From Ilyomonas sp965199845 (GTDB taxonomy: Bacteria > Bacteroidota > Bacteroidia > Chitinophagales > Chitinophagaceae): a DNA stretch of 64,000 nucleotides. The notes beneath the pieces were generated by a model. That model was not told where the DNA came from. It saw nothing but the letters and a program-made list of their open reading frames with translations, and did no database searches. Of this stretch, positions 33,170 through 41,351 are shown one piece after another (positions within the stretch are counted from its first letter, which is position 1; every line of letters starts with the position of its first letter). Location: positions 1,054,001-1,118,000 of the forward strand of contig CBDATZ010000054.1 in the NCBI GenBank assembly GCA_965199845.1, in the 5' to 3' direction. Both the position numbers and the translations under genes were made by a program.

Positions 33170-35299
33170 ATGAAAACTATATTCTTATCCATATTTTCAC
33201 TAAGTATAATTATGAGTTCGATAGCACAACAGAAACCGGGCGCTTTTACAGGCACATATCCGGCAACAAAAACAGTAGCGCAGACAGATGATTTCTTTGG
33301 TACAAAAGTGAGCGATCCTTATCGCTGGTTAGAAAACGATACCGCAGCCGATACGAAAGAATGGGTGCAACAGCAGGTAGCGGTAACGCAAGATTATTTA
33401 AGTAAAATTCCCTTTCGCGATGCCATCAAAAAACGTCTTACAGAGATATGGAATTACGAAAAATTTTCGGCTCCTTTTAAAGAAGGAAATTATACGTATT
33501 TCTATAAAAATGATGGCTTGCAAAACCAATCTGTTTTATACAGAGAAAAAGAAAGCGGTAAACCGGAAATGTTTTTAGATCCAAACAAATTTTCTTCTGA
33601 CGGAACCACATCTTTAGCCGGTATTGATTTTACAAAAGATGGTTCGTTAGCGGCTTATCAAATATCGGAAGGTGGAAGCGATTGGCGCAAAGTAATCATC
33701 ATCAATACAACAACAATACAGCAACTGGACGATACATTAAGAGATGTAAAATTCAGTGGTATTTCCTGGAAGGGAAACGATGGTTTTTACTACAGCAGTT
33801 ACGACAAGCCAAAAGAAGGCAGCCAGCTTTCCGGCAAAACACAGATTCATAAATTATACTATCATAAATTAGGTGCAAAACAAAGCGAAGACAAGCTTGT
33901 TTTTGGTGGCGACCAAACGCCGCGCCGTTATATTGGTGCCGGTGTAACCGAAGATCAGCACTGGCTCATTATTTCTGCTGCCAACGCTACGTATGGCAAT
34001 GAATTGTACCTGCAGGATTTAACAAAGCCTGATGCACCTATCGTTGCCATTGCAACCGGTTTTGAGTATGAACAGGATATTGTTTATAGCGATAACGGAA
34101 AGTTATTTATTGCTACCAATCGCAATGCGCCAAACCGCAAATTGGTTGTGGTTGATGCGGCTACACCAACACCAGAAAACTGGAAAGATTTAATACCTGA
34201 AACTAAGTTTCCGTTAAGTGTTTCAACAGGTGGTAAAAAGCTGTTTGCTCAATACCTGAAAGATGCGGTTTCAGAAGTTGAGCAATACAATTTAGATGGT
34301 AAATTAGAACACGTTATCAAGCTGCCCGGTGTTGGTTCTGCCGGTGGTTTCAGTGGCAAGCAGGAAGAGACAGAAGTGTATTATTCTTTTACTTCGTACA
34401 TCTATCCGTCAACGATTTTCCGGTATGATATTTCTTCGGGCACATCAACCATTTATAAGAAGCCGGGCATTAAATTCAATACGGCTGATTATGAAAGTAA
34501 GCAAGTGTTTTATATATCCAAAGATGGTACGAAAGTGCCGATGATTATCACCTATAAAAAAGGTATTCAACTCGATGGAAAAAATCCTTTGATGTTGTAT
34601 GCGTATGGTGGCTTTAATATCAGTTTAACGCCGGCTTTTAGTGTCAGCAATATCGTGTTTATGGAAAATGGCGGCGTGTACGCTGTTGCCAATCTTCGCG
34701 GCGGCGGCGAGTATGGCGATGCATGGCACAATGCCGGAACAAAAATGCTAAAGCAGAATGTGTTTGATGATTTTATTGCCGCTGCAGAATTTTTGATAAA
34801 AGAGAAATATACATCAACCGATTACTTAGCTATTTCCGGCGGTTCGAATGGTGGTTTGTTAATTGGCGCTTGCATGACGCAGCGACCTGATTTGTATCGT
34901 GTCTGCTTTCCGGCAGTTGGTGTATTGGATATGCTTCGCTATCACAAATTCACGGCTGGCGCAGGCTGGTCGTACGATTACGGAACGGCAGATGACAGCA
35001 AGGAAATGTTTGATTATTTATACAAATATTCTCCGGTTCATAATGTAAAGAAAGGAACTTGTTATCCGGCAACGATGGTAAGCACAGCAGATCATGATGA
35101 TAGAGTTGTTCCGGCGCATTCTTTCAAGTTTGGCTCGGCGTTACAGGCAGCGCAAAGTTGCAATAATCCTGTATTGATGAACATTGAAACAAAAGCCGGG
35201 CATGGTGCCGGAAAACCAACTTCGATGGTAATACAGGAACAGGCAGATAAATGGGCTTTTATGTTATATAATATGGGTTTGAATTATGGAGGAAAGTAA
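33170..35299 (+). CDS. Prolyl oligopeptidase, secreted
   Basis: A 709-residue serine peptidase (S9A) with a signal peptide (MKTIFLSIFSLSIIMSSIAQQ), an N-terminal DPYRWLEND segment, a seven-bladed propeller (about 90-420) and a C-terminal alpha/beta-hydrolase domain. The catalytic Ser559 lies in SGGSNGGLL, the Asp in TADHDDRVVP and the His in KAGHGAGKP. It cuts short peptides after proline. The ATG at 33170 is used rather than the upstream TTG at 33161. An imperfect promoter, TAATTTG at 33157-33163, precedes it. Confidence 0.95.
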   Translation: MKTIFLSIFSLSIIMSSIAQQKPGAFTGTYPATKTVAQTDDFFGTKVSDPYRWLENDTAADTKEWVQQQVAVTQDYLSKIPFRDAIKKRLTEIWNYEKFSAPFKEGNYTYFYKNDGLQNQSVLYREKESGKPEMFLDPNKFSSDGTTSLAGIDFTKDGSLAAYQISEGGSDWRKVIIINTTTIQQLDDTLRDVKFSGISWKGNDGFYYSSYDKPKEGSQLSGKTQIHKLYYHKLGAKQSEDKLVFGGDQTPRRYIGAGVTEDQHWLIISAANATYGNELYLQDLTKPDAPIVAIATGFEYEQDIVYSDNGKLFIATNRNAPNRKLVVVDAATPTPENWKDLIPETKFPLSVSTGGKKLFAQYLKDAVSEVEQYNLDGKLEHVIKLPGVGSAGGFSGKQEETEVYYSFTSYIYPSTIFRYDISSGTSTIYKKPGIKFNTADYESKQVFYISKDGTKVPMIITYKKGIQLDGKNPLMLYAYGGFNISLTPAFSVSNIVFMENGGVYAVANLRGGGEYGDAWHNAGTKMLKQNVFDDFIAAAEFLIKEKYTSTDYLAISGGSNGGLLIGACMTQRPDLYRVCFPAVGVLDMLRYHKFTAGAGWSYDYGTADDSKEMFDYLYKYSPVHNVKKGTCYPATMVSTADHDDRVVPAHSFKFGSALQAAQSCNNPVLMNIETKAGHGAGKPTSMVIQEQADKWAFMLYNMGLNYGGK

Positions 35300-35396
35300 T
35301 AAATTATAATATGTGTTTACATCAATATTTTATTAAGCGACAATAGGACTTTGTAACAACTTTATTATTGAATAAATCGAATACTTTAAGATAAAT

Positions 35397-35516
35397 ATGG
35401 AGCAAGGAATAATTAAAGCAACACCAATTATTGAATTAGTTGAAGGTATCGAAGTCATAATAGAAACTATGCTCTTTATTATTAGAGAAGTTATTAATGA
35501 AAATACATGTATGTAA
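35397..35516 (+). CDS. Small 39-residue ORF of unknown function
   Basis: A short AT-rich frame starting ATG GAG CAA GGA and ending just inside the next gene, overlapping it by 10 bases. The product is mostly Ile, Glu and Val (IIELVEGIEVIIE), suggesting one amphipathic helix or a short membrane segment. The overlap with the following gene suggests coupled translation. It could equally be the tail of a decayed larger gene, such as a toxin whose immunity gene remains. Confidence 0.35.
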   Translation: MEQGIIKATPIIELVEGIEVIIETMLFIIREVINENTCM

Positions 35517-36052
35517 GTCGTATTGATAATGACAATGAAATAGATTTTTCAGATGCAGATATTTATACAGTAAATGGTTTTAAATGGGGAGAATCTTTAC
35601 TATTTCCAGTAAAGCGAAGTGAAATTAAGATTTTAATAGTCGAAAGTTTTCCAGATAAGAAAGAACGAATGTTTTTAGATAAAGATCAATGGGAAATGGT
35701 CATACATAATAGCTGGGTGGAAAGTGAATTTATTCTTTCTTTTCAAGTAATAAACAAAAATTGGTCAATCAAAAATGAGTTTGGGAATTATCAATTTGCA
35801 AGGATAGTATCTTCTTTAGAAGAATTGCCTATTAAGTCAGAAATGATTGGTATTTACGGGTTTGATATAACAATTTTTGAGAATGATGAATTTACAATGG
35901 CAAGGCTTGGTAAAATTGGTTATAGTTATGATATCATTAAAAAACAAGTAGCTAATTTTATTTATCAAGTAATAATGAAAAAGGAACAGAACTTTTATAA
36001 GGGTAAGTATGAGTTATTATTAGATGACATTGATAAGTGGTTTAAAATATAG
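35507..36052 (+). CDS. Unknown 181-residue protein, possible immunity-type protein
   Basis: I do not recognise a family. The protein is acidic with a large share of Ile, Phe and Trp (WGESLLFP, KDQWEMVIHNSWVESEF, IDKWFKI) and no signal peptide or membrane helix. The codon use is much more AT-rich than in the flanking peptidase and sigma genes. Single small acidic cytoplasmic proteins of this kind are often immunity proteins of contact-dependent toxins in Bacteroidota, but this is an inference from context and composition only. A strong terminator follows 51 bases after the stop. Confidence 0.65.
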   Translation: MYVSRIDNDNEIDFSDADIYTVNGFKWGESLLFPVKRSEIKILIVESFPDKKERMFLDKDQWEMVIHNSWVESEFILSFQVINKNWSIKNEFGNYQFARIVSSLEELPIKSEMIGIYGFDITIFENDEFTMARLGKIGYSYDIIKKQVANFIYQVIMKKEQNFYKGKYELLLDDIDKWFKI

Positions 36053-36103
36053 TGGTCACTTAAATGTCAACGCTTAAACTTCTATATCATTATCAAAACA
36101 AAA

Positions 36104-36139
36104 AAAAGGTTCGTTCAATATGTTTTGAACGAACCTTTT
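36104..36139. terminator. Perfect 15-bp hairpin between convergent genes
   Basis: AAAAGGTTCGTTCAA (36104-36118) is an exact reverse complement of 36125-36139, with a six-base loop, A-rich before and T-rich at the end. It can terminate transcription from the unknown gene on the plus strand and from the sigma gene on the minus strand. Confidence 0.85.
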
Positions 36140-36232
36140 AGTTTGGCTGTCATCCAATTACGATCTTGTAGTGTATGACAATCGGCAAACCGTTAGTAAC
36201 TGCAAAATAATACTGGATGACATAAGTTGAAC

Positions 36233-36814
36233 CTATAAGGCAATCTGTTTTTCCGTCATCATTTTGCGAAGATTAATCAATCCATAACGCATACGACCCA
36301 ATGCTGTGTTAATACTGCAATTGGTTAAGCGCGCAATGTCTTTAAAGCTCATATCGCCAAAGTGGCGCAACACAATTACTTCACGTTGCTCATCGGGCAA
36401 TTTGTCGAGCATGGCATACATCGTATCGTGGCTTTGGTGGCGCATCATTTTTTGCTCTGCCGTTTCTTCCACCACGTTAATCACTTCAAAAATGTCCTGG
36501 TTGTCGCCGGTTAAAATAGACGGCGTCCGTTTCACTTTGCGGAAATGATCTACACAAAGATTGTGGGCAATGCGCAGTGCCCAGGGCAAAAATTTTCCTT
36601 CCTCATTATAACGCTTATTGCGAAGCGTATCTATAATGCGGATAAAGGTTTCCTGGAACATATCTTCGGCGAGATATTTATCTTTTACCAGGAATAAAAT
36701 AGATGAATACAATTTGTCCTGGTAGCGGGAAATAAGCGATTCGAAAGCATACACATTACCTTCCTGGAAAGCAAGCACCAATTGTGTATCTGTCATAGAA
36801 TTGTACAGCCTCAT
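36233..36814 (-). CDS. ECF-type RNA polymerase sigma factor (second)
   Basis: A 193-residue sigma factor with region 2 at about 20-95 (YAFESLISRYQDKLYSSILFLVKDKYLAEDMFQETFIRI, LPWALRIAHNLCVDHFRK) and region 4 at about 130-185 (LPDEQREVIVLRHFGDMSFKDIARLTNCSINTALGRMRYGLINLRK). No anti-sigma gene is next to it, unlike the sigma gene at 24865. The start could be the ATG at 36814 or at 36796 (MTDTQLV). Its own upstream region has TACGTTTA, a 7-of-8 match to the -7 element. Confidence 0.9.
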   Translation of the reverse strand: MRLYNSMTDTQLVLAFQEGNVYAFESLISRYQDKLYSSILFLVKDKYLAEDMFQETFIRIIDTLRNKRYNEEGKFLPWALRIAHNLCVDHFRKVKRTPSILTGDNQDIFEVINVVEETAEQKMMRHQSHDTMYAMLDKLPDEQREVIVLRHFGDMSFKDIARLTNCSINTALGRMRYGLINLRKMMTEKQIAL

Positions 36815-37028
36815 ACAGATATAATAAACGTAATTTTAGAAAATGGATAACGTTAAAAAAACGCTTTTAAAAACTAATCAGGTAGAAGTTTTGTATAGGC
36901 TCTGTACTTTTTGTTCTGGTTGTGAAAATAACAAGATTTTTCACGTTTAATATCCTACAATTGTAAAATTAATGCAAATAAAAGTATTATTTAATTTCTT
37001 ATAAATGTTTTTTTAATTTTCTGAACTG

Positions 37029-39851
37029 ATGTTAAAAGAAAGAAAGGGGTCTGTTAAAAAAAGCGAGGCGAGGCTAACCGAACGGGATATAGAAATAAAG
37101 GGCGCGCGAACCCACAATTTAAAGAATGTTGATGTTGTTTTTCCACGCAATAAATTCATTGTGGTTACAGGTGTTTCGGGCAGCGGCAAATCATCACTTA
37201 CAATAGATACATTATTTGCCGAAGGGCAGCGCCGTTATGCGGAAAGTCTGAGTTCTTACGCGCGCCAGTTTATGGCGCGTATGGATAAGCCGGATGTGGA
37301 TTATATTAAAGGTTTGTGCCCGGCAATTGCTATTGAACAAAAGGTAATTACCCGCACGCCGCGCAGCACCGTTGGCAGTATGACGGAGATTTATGATTAC
37401 CTGCGTTTGATGTATGCGCGTATCGGCAAAACCATTTCGCCGGTTAGTGGCAGAGAAGTAAAAAAAGATGATGTAACAGATGTGGTAAATGTCATTAAAA
37501 ATTTACCGCAGGGAGCAAAAGTTATCATCATCGTCCGGTTTAAGCAACATGCAAAACGGGAGCCGCGCGAAGAACTGAACATTTTGGTTCAGAAAGGATT
37601 TTCCAGAATGTATATTGATGCCCAACCAGTAAGAATTGAAGACTTGTTGGATTTAAATGAAGCTGATTTATTACAGCAAGTACAAACATCTGCAAACAAG
37701 TCGGTTTATATACTTGTTGATCGTATTGTAAAAAAAGAATTTGATGAAGATGACATTCATCGGATTTCCGATTCTGTAAATACAGCTTTTTACGAAGGCG
37801 AAGGCGAAATGTATCTGGAAGCTGATGATAAATTAATTCATTTCAGCAACAAGTTTGAACTGGATGGAATTCAGTTTGAAGAGCCGGTTCCCAACTTGTT
37901 TTCATTCAACAATCCGTATGGCGCTTGTCCTGAATGCGAAGGTTTTGGAATGGTGCTTGGCATTGATCATGACCTGGTTATTCCCGATAAAAAAGCAAGC
38001 GTTTATGAAGGTGCGGTTGCGCCATGGAAAGGCGATAAGATGGGATTATGGCGCGATCGTTTTATCAAGTCGTCCGGCTCGTATGGTTTTCCTGTTCATA
38101 CAGCAATATGCGACCTGACTGAACAGCAATACGATTTGCTTTGGCACGGCAACGCCACAGTTCAAGGTATTGATGATTTTTTTGCCGAGGTTGAGCAGAA
38201 TTTATATAAAGTTCAGTATCGTGTAATGCTGAGTCGCTTTCGCGGTAAAACATTATGTCCCACTTGCAAAGGTTATCGCTTGCGGCCGGAAGCCATGTAT
38301 ATAAAAGTTGATGGAAAACAGATTGGTCAGTTATGCGTAATGCCAATAAAAGATTTGCAGCAATGGTTTTTTAATTTAGCTCTTTCAGAACATCAGCAGC
38401 AGGTTGCCAAACGCATATTAATTGAAATCAAACAACGGCTGCAAACATTAGTTGATGTGGGTTTGGGTTATCTTACTTTAAATCGGTTAGCCAATACATT
38501 AAGCGGCGGCGAAAGCCAGCGTATTCAACTTACACGAAGTTTGGGAAGCAATCTCACCAATTCGTTATACATACTTGATGAGCCTTCGATCGGTTTGCAT
38601 TCGCGCGACACCGAAAAGCTCATTAAAGTATTAAAAGAACTGCGCGATTTAAACAATACCGTTGTTGTGGTTGAGCATGATGAAATGATAATGCGCGAAG
38701 CGGATTATATTATTGATATGGGACCGTTGGCTTCGCATCTGGGCGGCGAAGTGATTGCAACAGGAAACTATGACGAAATCGTTGCGAACCCTGAAAGTCT
38801 GACCGGTAAATACTTAACAGGCGAACTAACAATTAACCTGGACAAACAGCCGCGTAAGTGGACGAAAAGTATAACTGTTGAAGGCGCCAGGCAAAACAAT
38901 TTAAAAGATATTACGGTTCAGTTTCCGCTGAATGTTTTGTGCGTAATAAGTGGCGTTAGCGGCAGCGGAAAAACAACTTTGGTAAAGCAAATTTTATATC
39001 CGGCTTTACGTAAATTAAAAGGTGAATTTGCAGACAAAGTCGGCTTTCATAAAGCGATATCAGGAAATACAGATGAGATTTCGCAGATAGAATTAATTGA
39101 CCAAAATCCGATTGGTAAATCATCGCGCAGTAACCCGGTTACTTATATCAAAGCATACGATGAAATCAGGGATTTGTATGCCAGGCAGCCACTATCAAAA
39201 ATGCGCGGATTTCAAACCAAGCACTTCTCGTTTAATATAGATGGCGGTCGCTGCGATACTTGTAAAGGTGAAGGCGAACAGGTTGTAGAAATGCAGTTTT
39301 TGGCCGATGTGCATTTAACCTGCGAAGTCTGCGGTGGCAAACGATTTAAAGAAGAAGTATTGGAAGTGCAATACAACGGTAAAAATATTTATGATGTATT
39401 GGACATGAGCGTTGATGACGCCATTGCTTTTTTTAAAAATGAAAAAACCTTGGCCAAAGCGTTACAGCCATTGCAGGATGTAGGTTTGGGCTATATCAAG
39501 CTCGGGCAAAGCAGCGATACATTAAGTGGTGGCGAAGCACAGCGTGTAAAGCTGGCTTCCTTTTTAGGTAAAGGAAAAAATGCAGGTCGTATCTTATTCA
39601 TTTTTGATGAACCGACAACCGGTTTGCATTTTCATGATATTAATAAACTGCTCACTTCTTTTTATGCTTTGATAGAACAAGGTCATTCTTTACTTGTAAT
39701 TGAACACAATGCAGATGTGATTAAGAACGCGGATTGGTTAATTGATTTAGGTCCGGAAGCCGGAGATGCCGGTGGAAAATTAGTGTATGCCGGCATTCCT
39801 TCGGGCATTAAAGAAGTGGCTGAAAGTTATACAGGAAAGTTTATGGAATAA
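37029..39851 (+). CDS. uvrA: UvrABC system protein A (excinuclease ABC subunit A)
   Basis: A 940-residue DNA damage sensor of nucleotide excision repair. It has two ABC ATPase units. The first Walker A is GVSGSGKSS (about 47-55) with signature LSGGESQ near 495. The second Walker A is GVSGSGKTT (about 642-650) with signature LSGGEAQRVKLASFLGKG. Zinc-binding cysteines are in CPECEGFG and CPTCKGYRL, and in CDTCKGEGEQ and CEVCGGKRF. The length is normal. It is divergent from the sigma gene at 36233, with a 214-base AT-rich spacer. Confidence 0.98.
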   Translation: MLKERKGSVKKSEARLTERDIEIKGARTHNLKNVDVVFPRNKFIVVTGVSGSGKSSLTIDTLFAEGQRRYAESLSSYARQFMARMDKPDVDYIKGLCPAIAIEQKVITRTPRSTVGSMTEIYDYLRLMYARIGKTISPVSGREVKKDDVTDVVNVIKNLPQGAKVIIIVRFKQHAKREPREELNILVQKGFSRMYIDAQPVRIEDLLDLNEADLLQQVQTSANKSVYILVDRIVKKEFDEDDIHRISDSVNTAFYEGEGEMYLEADDKLIHFSNKFELDGIQFEEPVPNLFSFNNPYGACPECEGFGMVLGIDHDLVIPDKKASVYEGAVAPWKGDKMGLWRDRFIKSSGSYGFPVHTAICDLTEQQYDLLWHGNATVQGIDDFFAEVEQNLYKVQYRVMLSRFRGKTLCPTCKGYRLRPEAMYIKVDGKQIGQLCVMPIKDLQQWFFNLALSEHQQQVAKRILIEIKQRLQTLVDVGLGYLTLNRLANTLSGGESQRIQLTRSLGSNLTNSLYILDEPSIGLHSRDTEKLIKVLKELRDLNNTVVVVEHDEMIMREADYIIDMGPLASHLGGEVIATGNYDEIVANPESLTGKYLTGELTINLDKQPRKWTKSITVEGARQNNLKDITVQFPLNVLCVISGVSGSGKTTLVKQILYPALRKLKGEFADKVGFHKAISGNTDEISQIELIDQNPIGKSSRSNPVTYIKAYDEIRDLYARQPLSKMRGFQTKHFSFNIDGGRCDTCKGEGEQVVEMQFLADVHLTCEVCGGKRFKEEVLEVQYNGKNIYDVLDMSVDDAIAFFKNEKTLAKALQPLQDVGLGYIKLGQSSDTLSGGEAQRVKLASFLGKGKNAGRILFIFDEPTTGLHFHDINKLLTSFYALIEQGHSLLVIEHNADVIKNADWLIDLGPEAGDAGGKLVYAGIPSGIKEVAESYTGKFME

Positions 39852-39893
39852 GATAAAATTTATCTGTTCATCCGCATATATTATTGTTCTCAA

Positions 39894-39921
39894 TTGTAAA
39901 CTTACACGGCTATTATATTTG
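39894..39921 (+). promoter_or_regulatory. Promoter of the NIPSNAP gene
   Basis: TTG (39894-39896) and TATATTTG (39914-39921) are separated by 17 bases, an excellent fit to the Bacteroidota -33/-7 consensus. The ATG at 39938 lies 16 bases downstream, which rules out the longer open frame that starts at 39884. Confidence 0.65.
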
Positions 39922-39937
39922 CCTAAATAATCTTGTT

Positions 39938-40735
39938 ATGAAACGTCGTTCCTTTGTAAAAACATCTTTACTTGCCGGCTCGTTACCTGTTATGATACAA
40001 TCATCTGCAAACGCAAAAGAGAAATCTTCCGCAAAGGCTTCACGCGAGTATTATGAGCTTCGTGTGTATTCATTGAAAGATGATACACAACAAAAATTAG
40101 TGGAAGATTATTATAAAAATGCAGCTATACCAGCGTATAATAAAATCGGCAGCCAAATCATTGGTGTGTTTACCGAAATGAAACCGGAAGGACAAACAAA
40201 AATATATGTTGTTATTCCTTACAATTCGGTTGATGATTTTATAAACAGTCACGATAAATTATCGAAAGACGGCACTTATAAAACAGCCGCAGACGAGTAT
40301 TTGAACGCGCCCGCAACAGCGCCTGCGTATGATAGAATAGAGAACTCATTCTTTTATTCCTTTCCTCATTTTCCGCAGATGAAAGTATCTGCCGGTAAGT
40401 CACGGATATTTGAACTTCGTCGTTACGAAAGTCCGGGAGAATTGGCGGGTAAAAAGAAAATAGAAATGTTTAATGAAGGCGGTGAAATTGATATTTTTTT
40501 AAAAACAGGATTAAACCCGGTTTTCTTTGGCGAAAGTTTGATTGGAGAGAACCGCCCGAATCTCACGTATATGCTTCAGTTTGATGATATGGCTGCGCAC
40601 GATGCCGCCTGGAAAACATTTGGCAGCAGCACCGAATGGAATAAATTAAAAGCCATTCCTGATTACGCCGACGCAAAAATTATTTCTAAAATTACGCCCG
40701 TCTTTTTAGTGCCAACAGCATTTTCGCAGATATAA
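39938..40735 (+). CDS. NIPSNAP-family protein with Tat-like signal
   Basis: A 265-residue exported protein. The N-terminus, MKRRSFVKTSLLAGSLPV, has the twin-arginine pattern (RRSFVK), a hydrophobic stretch, and a likely cleavage site near SSANA. The mature part holds two ferredoxin-like NIPSNAP domains (about 38-140 and 150-260). The conserved strands are YYELRVYSLKD and SRIFELRRYESPGELAGKKKIEMFNEGGEIDIF. Tat export suggests a folded or cofactor-bearing product. Function is unknown. The gene sits alone between its promoter and a terminator. Confidence 0.85.
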   Translation: MKRRSFVKTSLLAGSLPVMIQSSANAKEKSSAKASREYYELRVYSLKDDTQQKLVEDYYKNAAIPAYNKIGSQIIGVFTEMKPEGQTKIYVVIPYNSVDDFINSHDKLSKDGTYKTAADEYLNAPATAPAYDRIENSFFYSFPHFPQMKVSAGKSRIFELRRYESPGELAGKKKIEMFNEGGEIDIFLKTGLNPVFFGESLIGENRPNLTYMLQFDDMAAHDAAWKTFGSSTEWNKLKAIPDYADAKIISKITPVFLVPTAFSQI

Positions 40736-40749
40736 TATTTACTATTTAC

Positions 40750-40797
40750 AAACAGGAAGGTTTCGATTTTTTATGATTAAAACCTTCCTGTTTTTAT
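40750..40797 (+). terminator. Rho-independent terminator after the NIPSNAP gene
   Basis: AAACAGGAAGGTTT (40750-40763) is an exact reverse complement of 40780-40793, followed by a T run, 14 bases after the stop codon. The loop is 16 bases. Confidence 0.85.
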
Positions 40798-40925
40798 ATT
40801 GTTACAACTGTTGATATATCAAAACAACAGTGTTTACAACCTGACTATAAAACGTTTCCGATCAAGCACAAAAATGCAAATGGTTTTTATAAACCAGAAC
40901 TTGAACTATAAATGAAATGAATATC

Positions 40926-41129
40926 TTATTCTTCTTCGGTCAGATAAAAATCACGCAGGTAAAATCCACTACCTGTCTGATAATCTAAATTTAAGTTTTG
41001 AATGTCTTCGTCGGTAATAGGTTCTTCAGGGTTTGCGATATGGTATTTAATCAATTCACGCGGTGTAAGCGAAGACTTTTTCTTTGCTGTTGCCGATATT
41101 GTCGTGGCTGTGTTTTGATAGATTTCCAT
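40926..41129 (-). CDS. Small conserved-looking hypothetical protein
   Basis: A 67-residue, soluble, acidic protein with a Ser/Thr/Lys-rich N-terminus (TISATAKKKSSLT) and the segment PRELIKYHIANPEEPITDEDIQNLNLD. I do not recognise its family. The regular helix-loop composition and separate position, divergent from the DUF4954 gene, suggest a real gene. No promoter element is obvious. Confidence 0.55.
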   Translation of the reverse strand: MEIYQNTATTISATAKKKSSLTPRELIKYHIANPEEPITDEDIQNLNLDYQTGSGFYLRDFYLTEEE

Positions 41130-41351
41130 AAAACTTGCTTATTTAAAAATTGAAAGTAGACAATTGCACAAACATAAAAGCGCGATGTGAAAAAATAGTA
41201 TGACTTCATATTGCAAATACATGACCGGAAAAATCTTTCCCACAATCTTTCCCGTTTTATCGTTATAAATATTCGATTTGCTGAATGCAATGCTTTCAGA
41301 AAGCAAACAAAGAATCTCGCTACATTCGCTCTCTTTCCAAACAGGAATGCG

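Noticed and set aside
39884..39937. 18-residue N-terminal extension of the NIPSNAP protein
   Set aside because: It would place the start upstream of a near-ideal promoter and would bury the twin-arginine signal.
41211..41351. 47-residue N-terminal extension of the DUF4954 protein
   Set aside because: It starts with TTG, is unlike the family's N-terminus and a good ATG is present at 41352.
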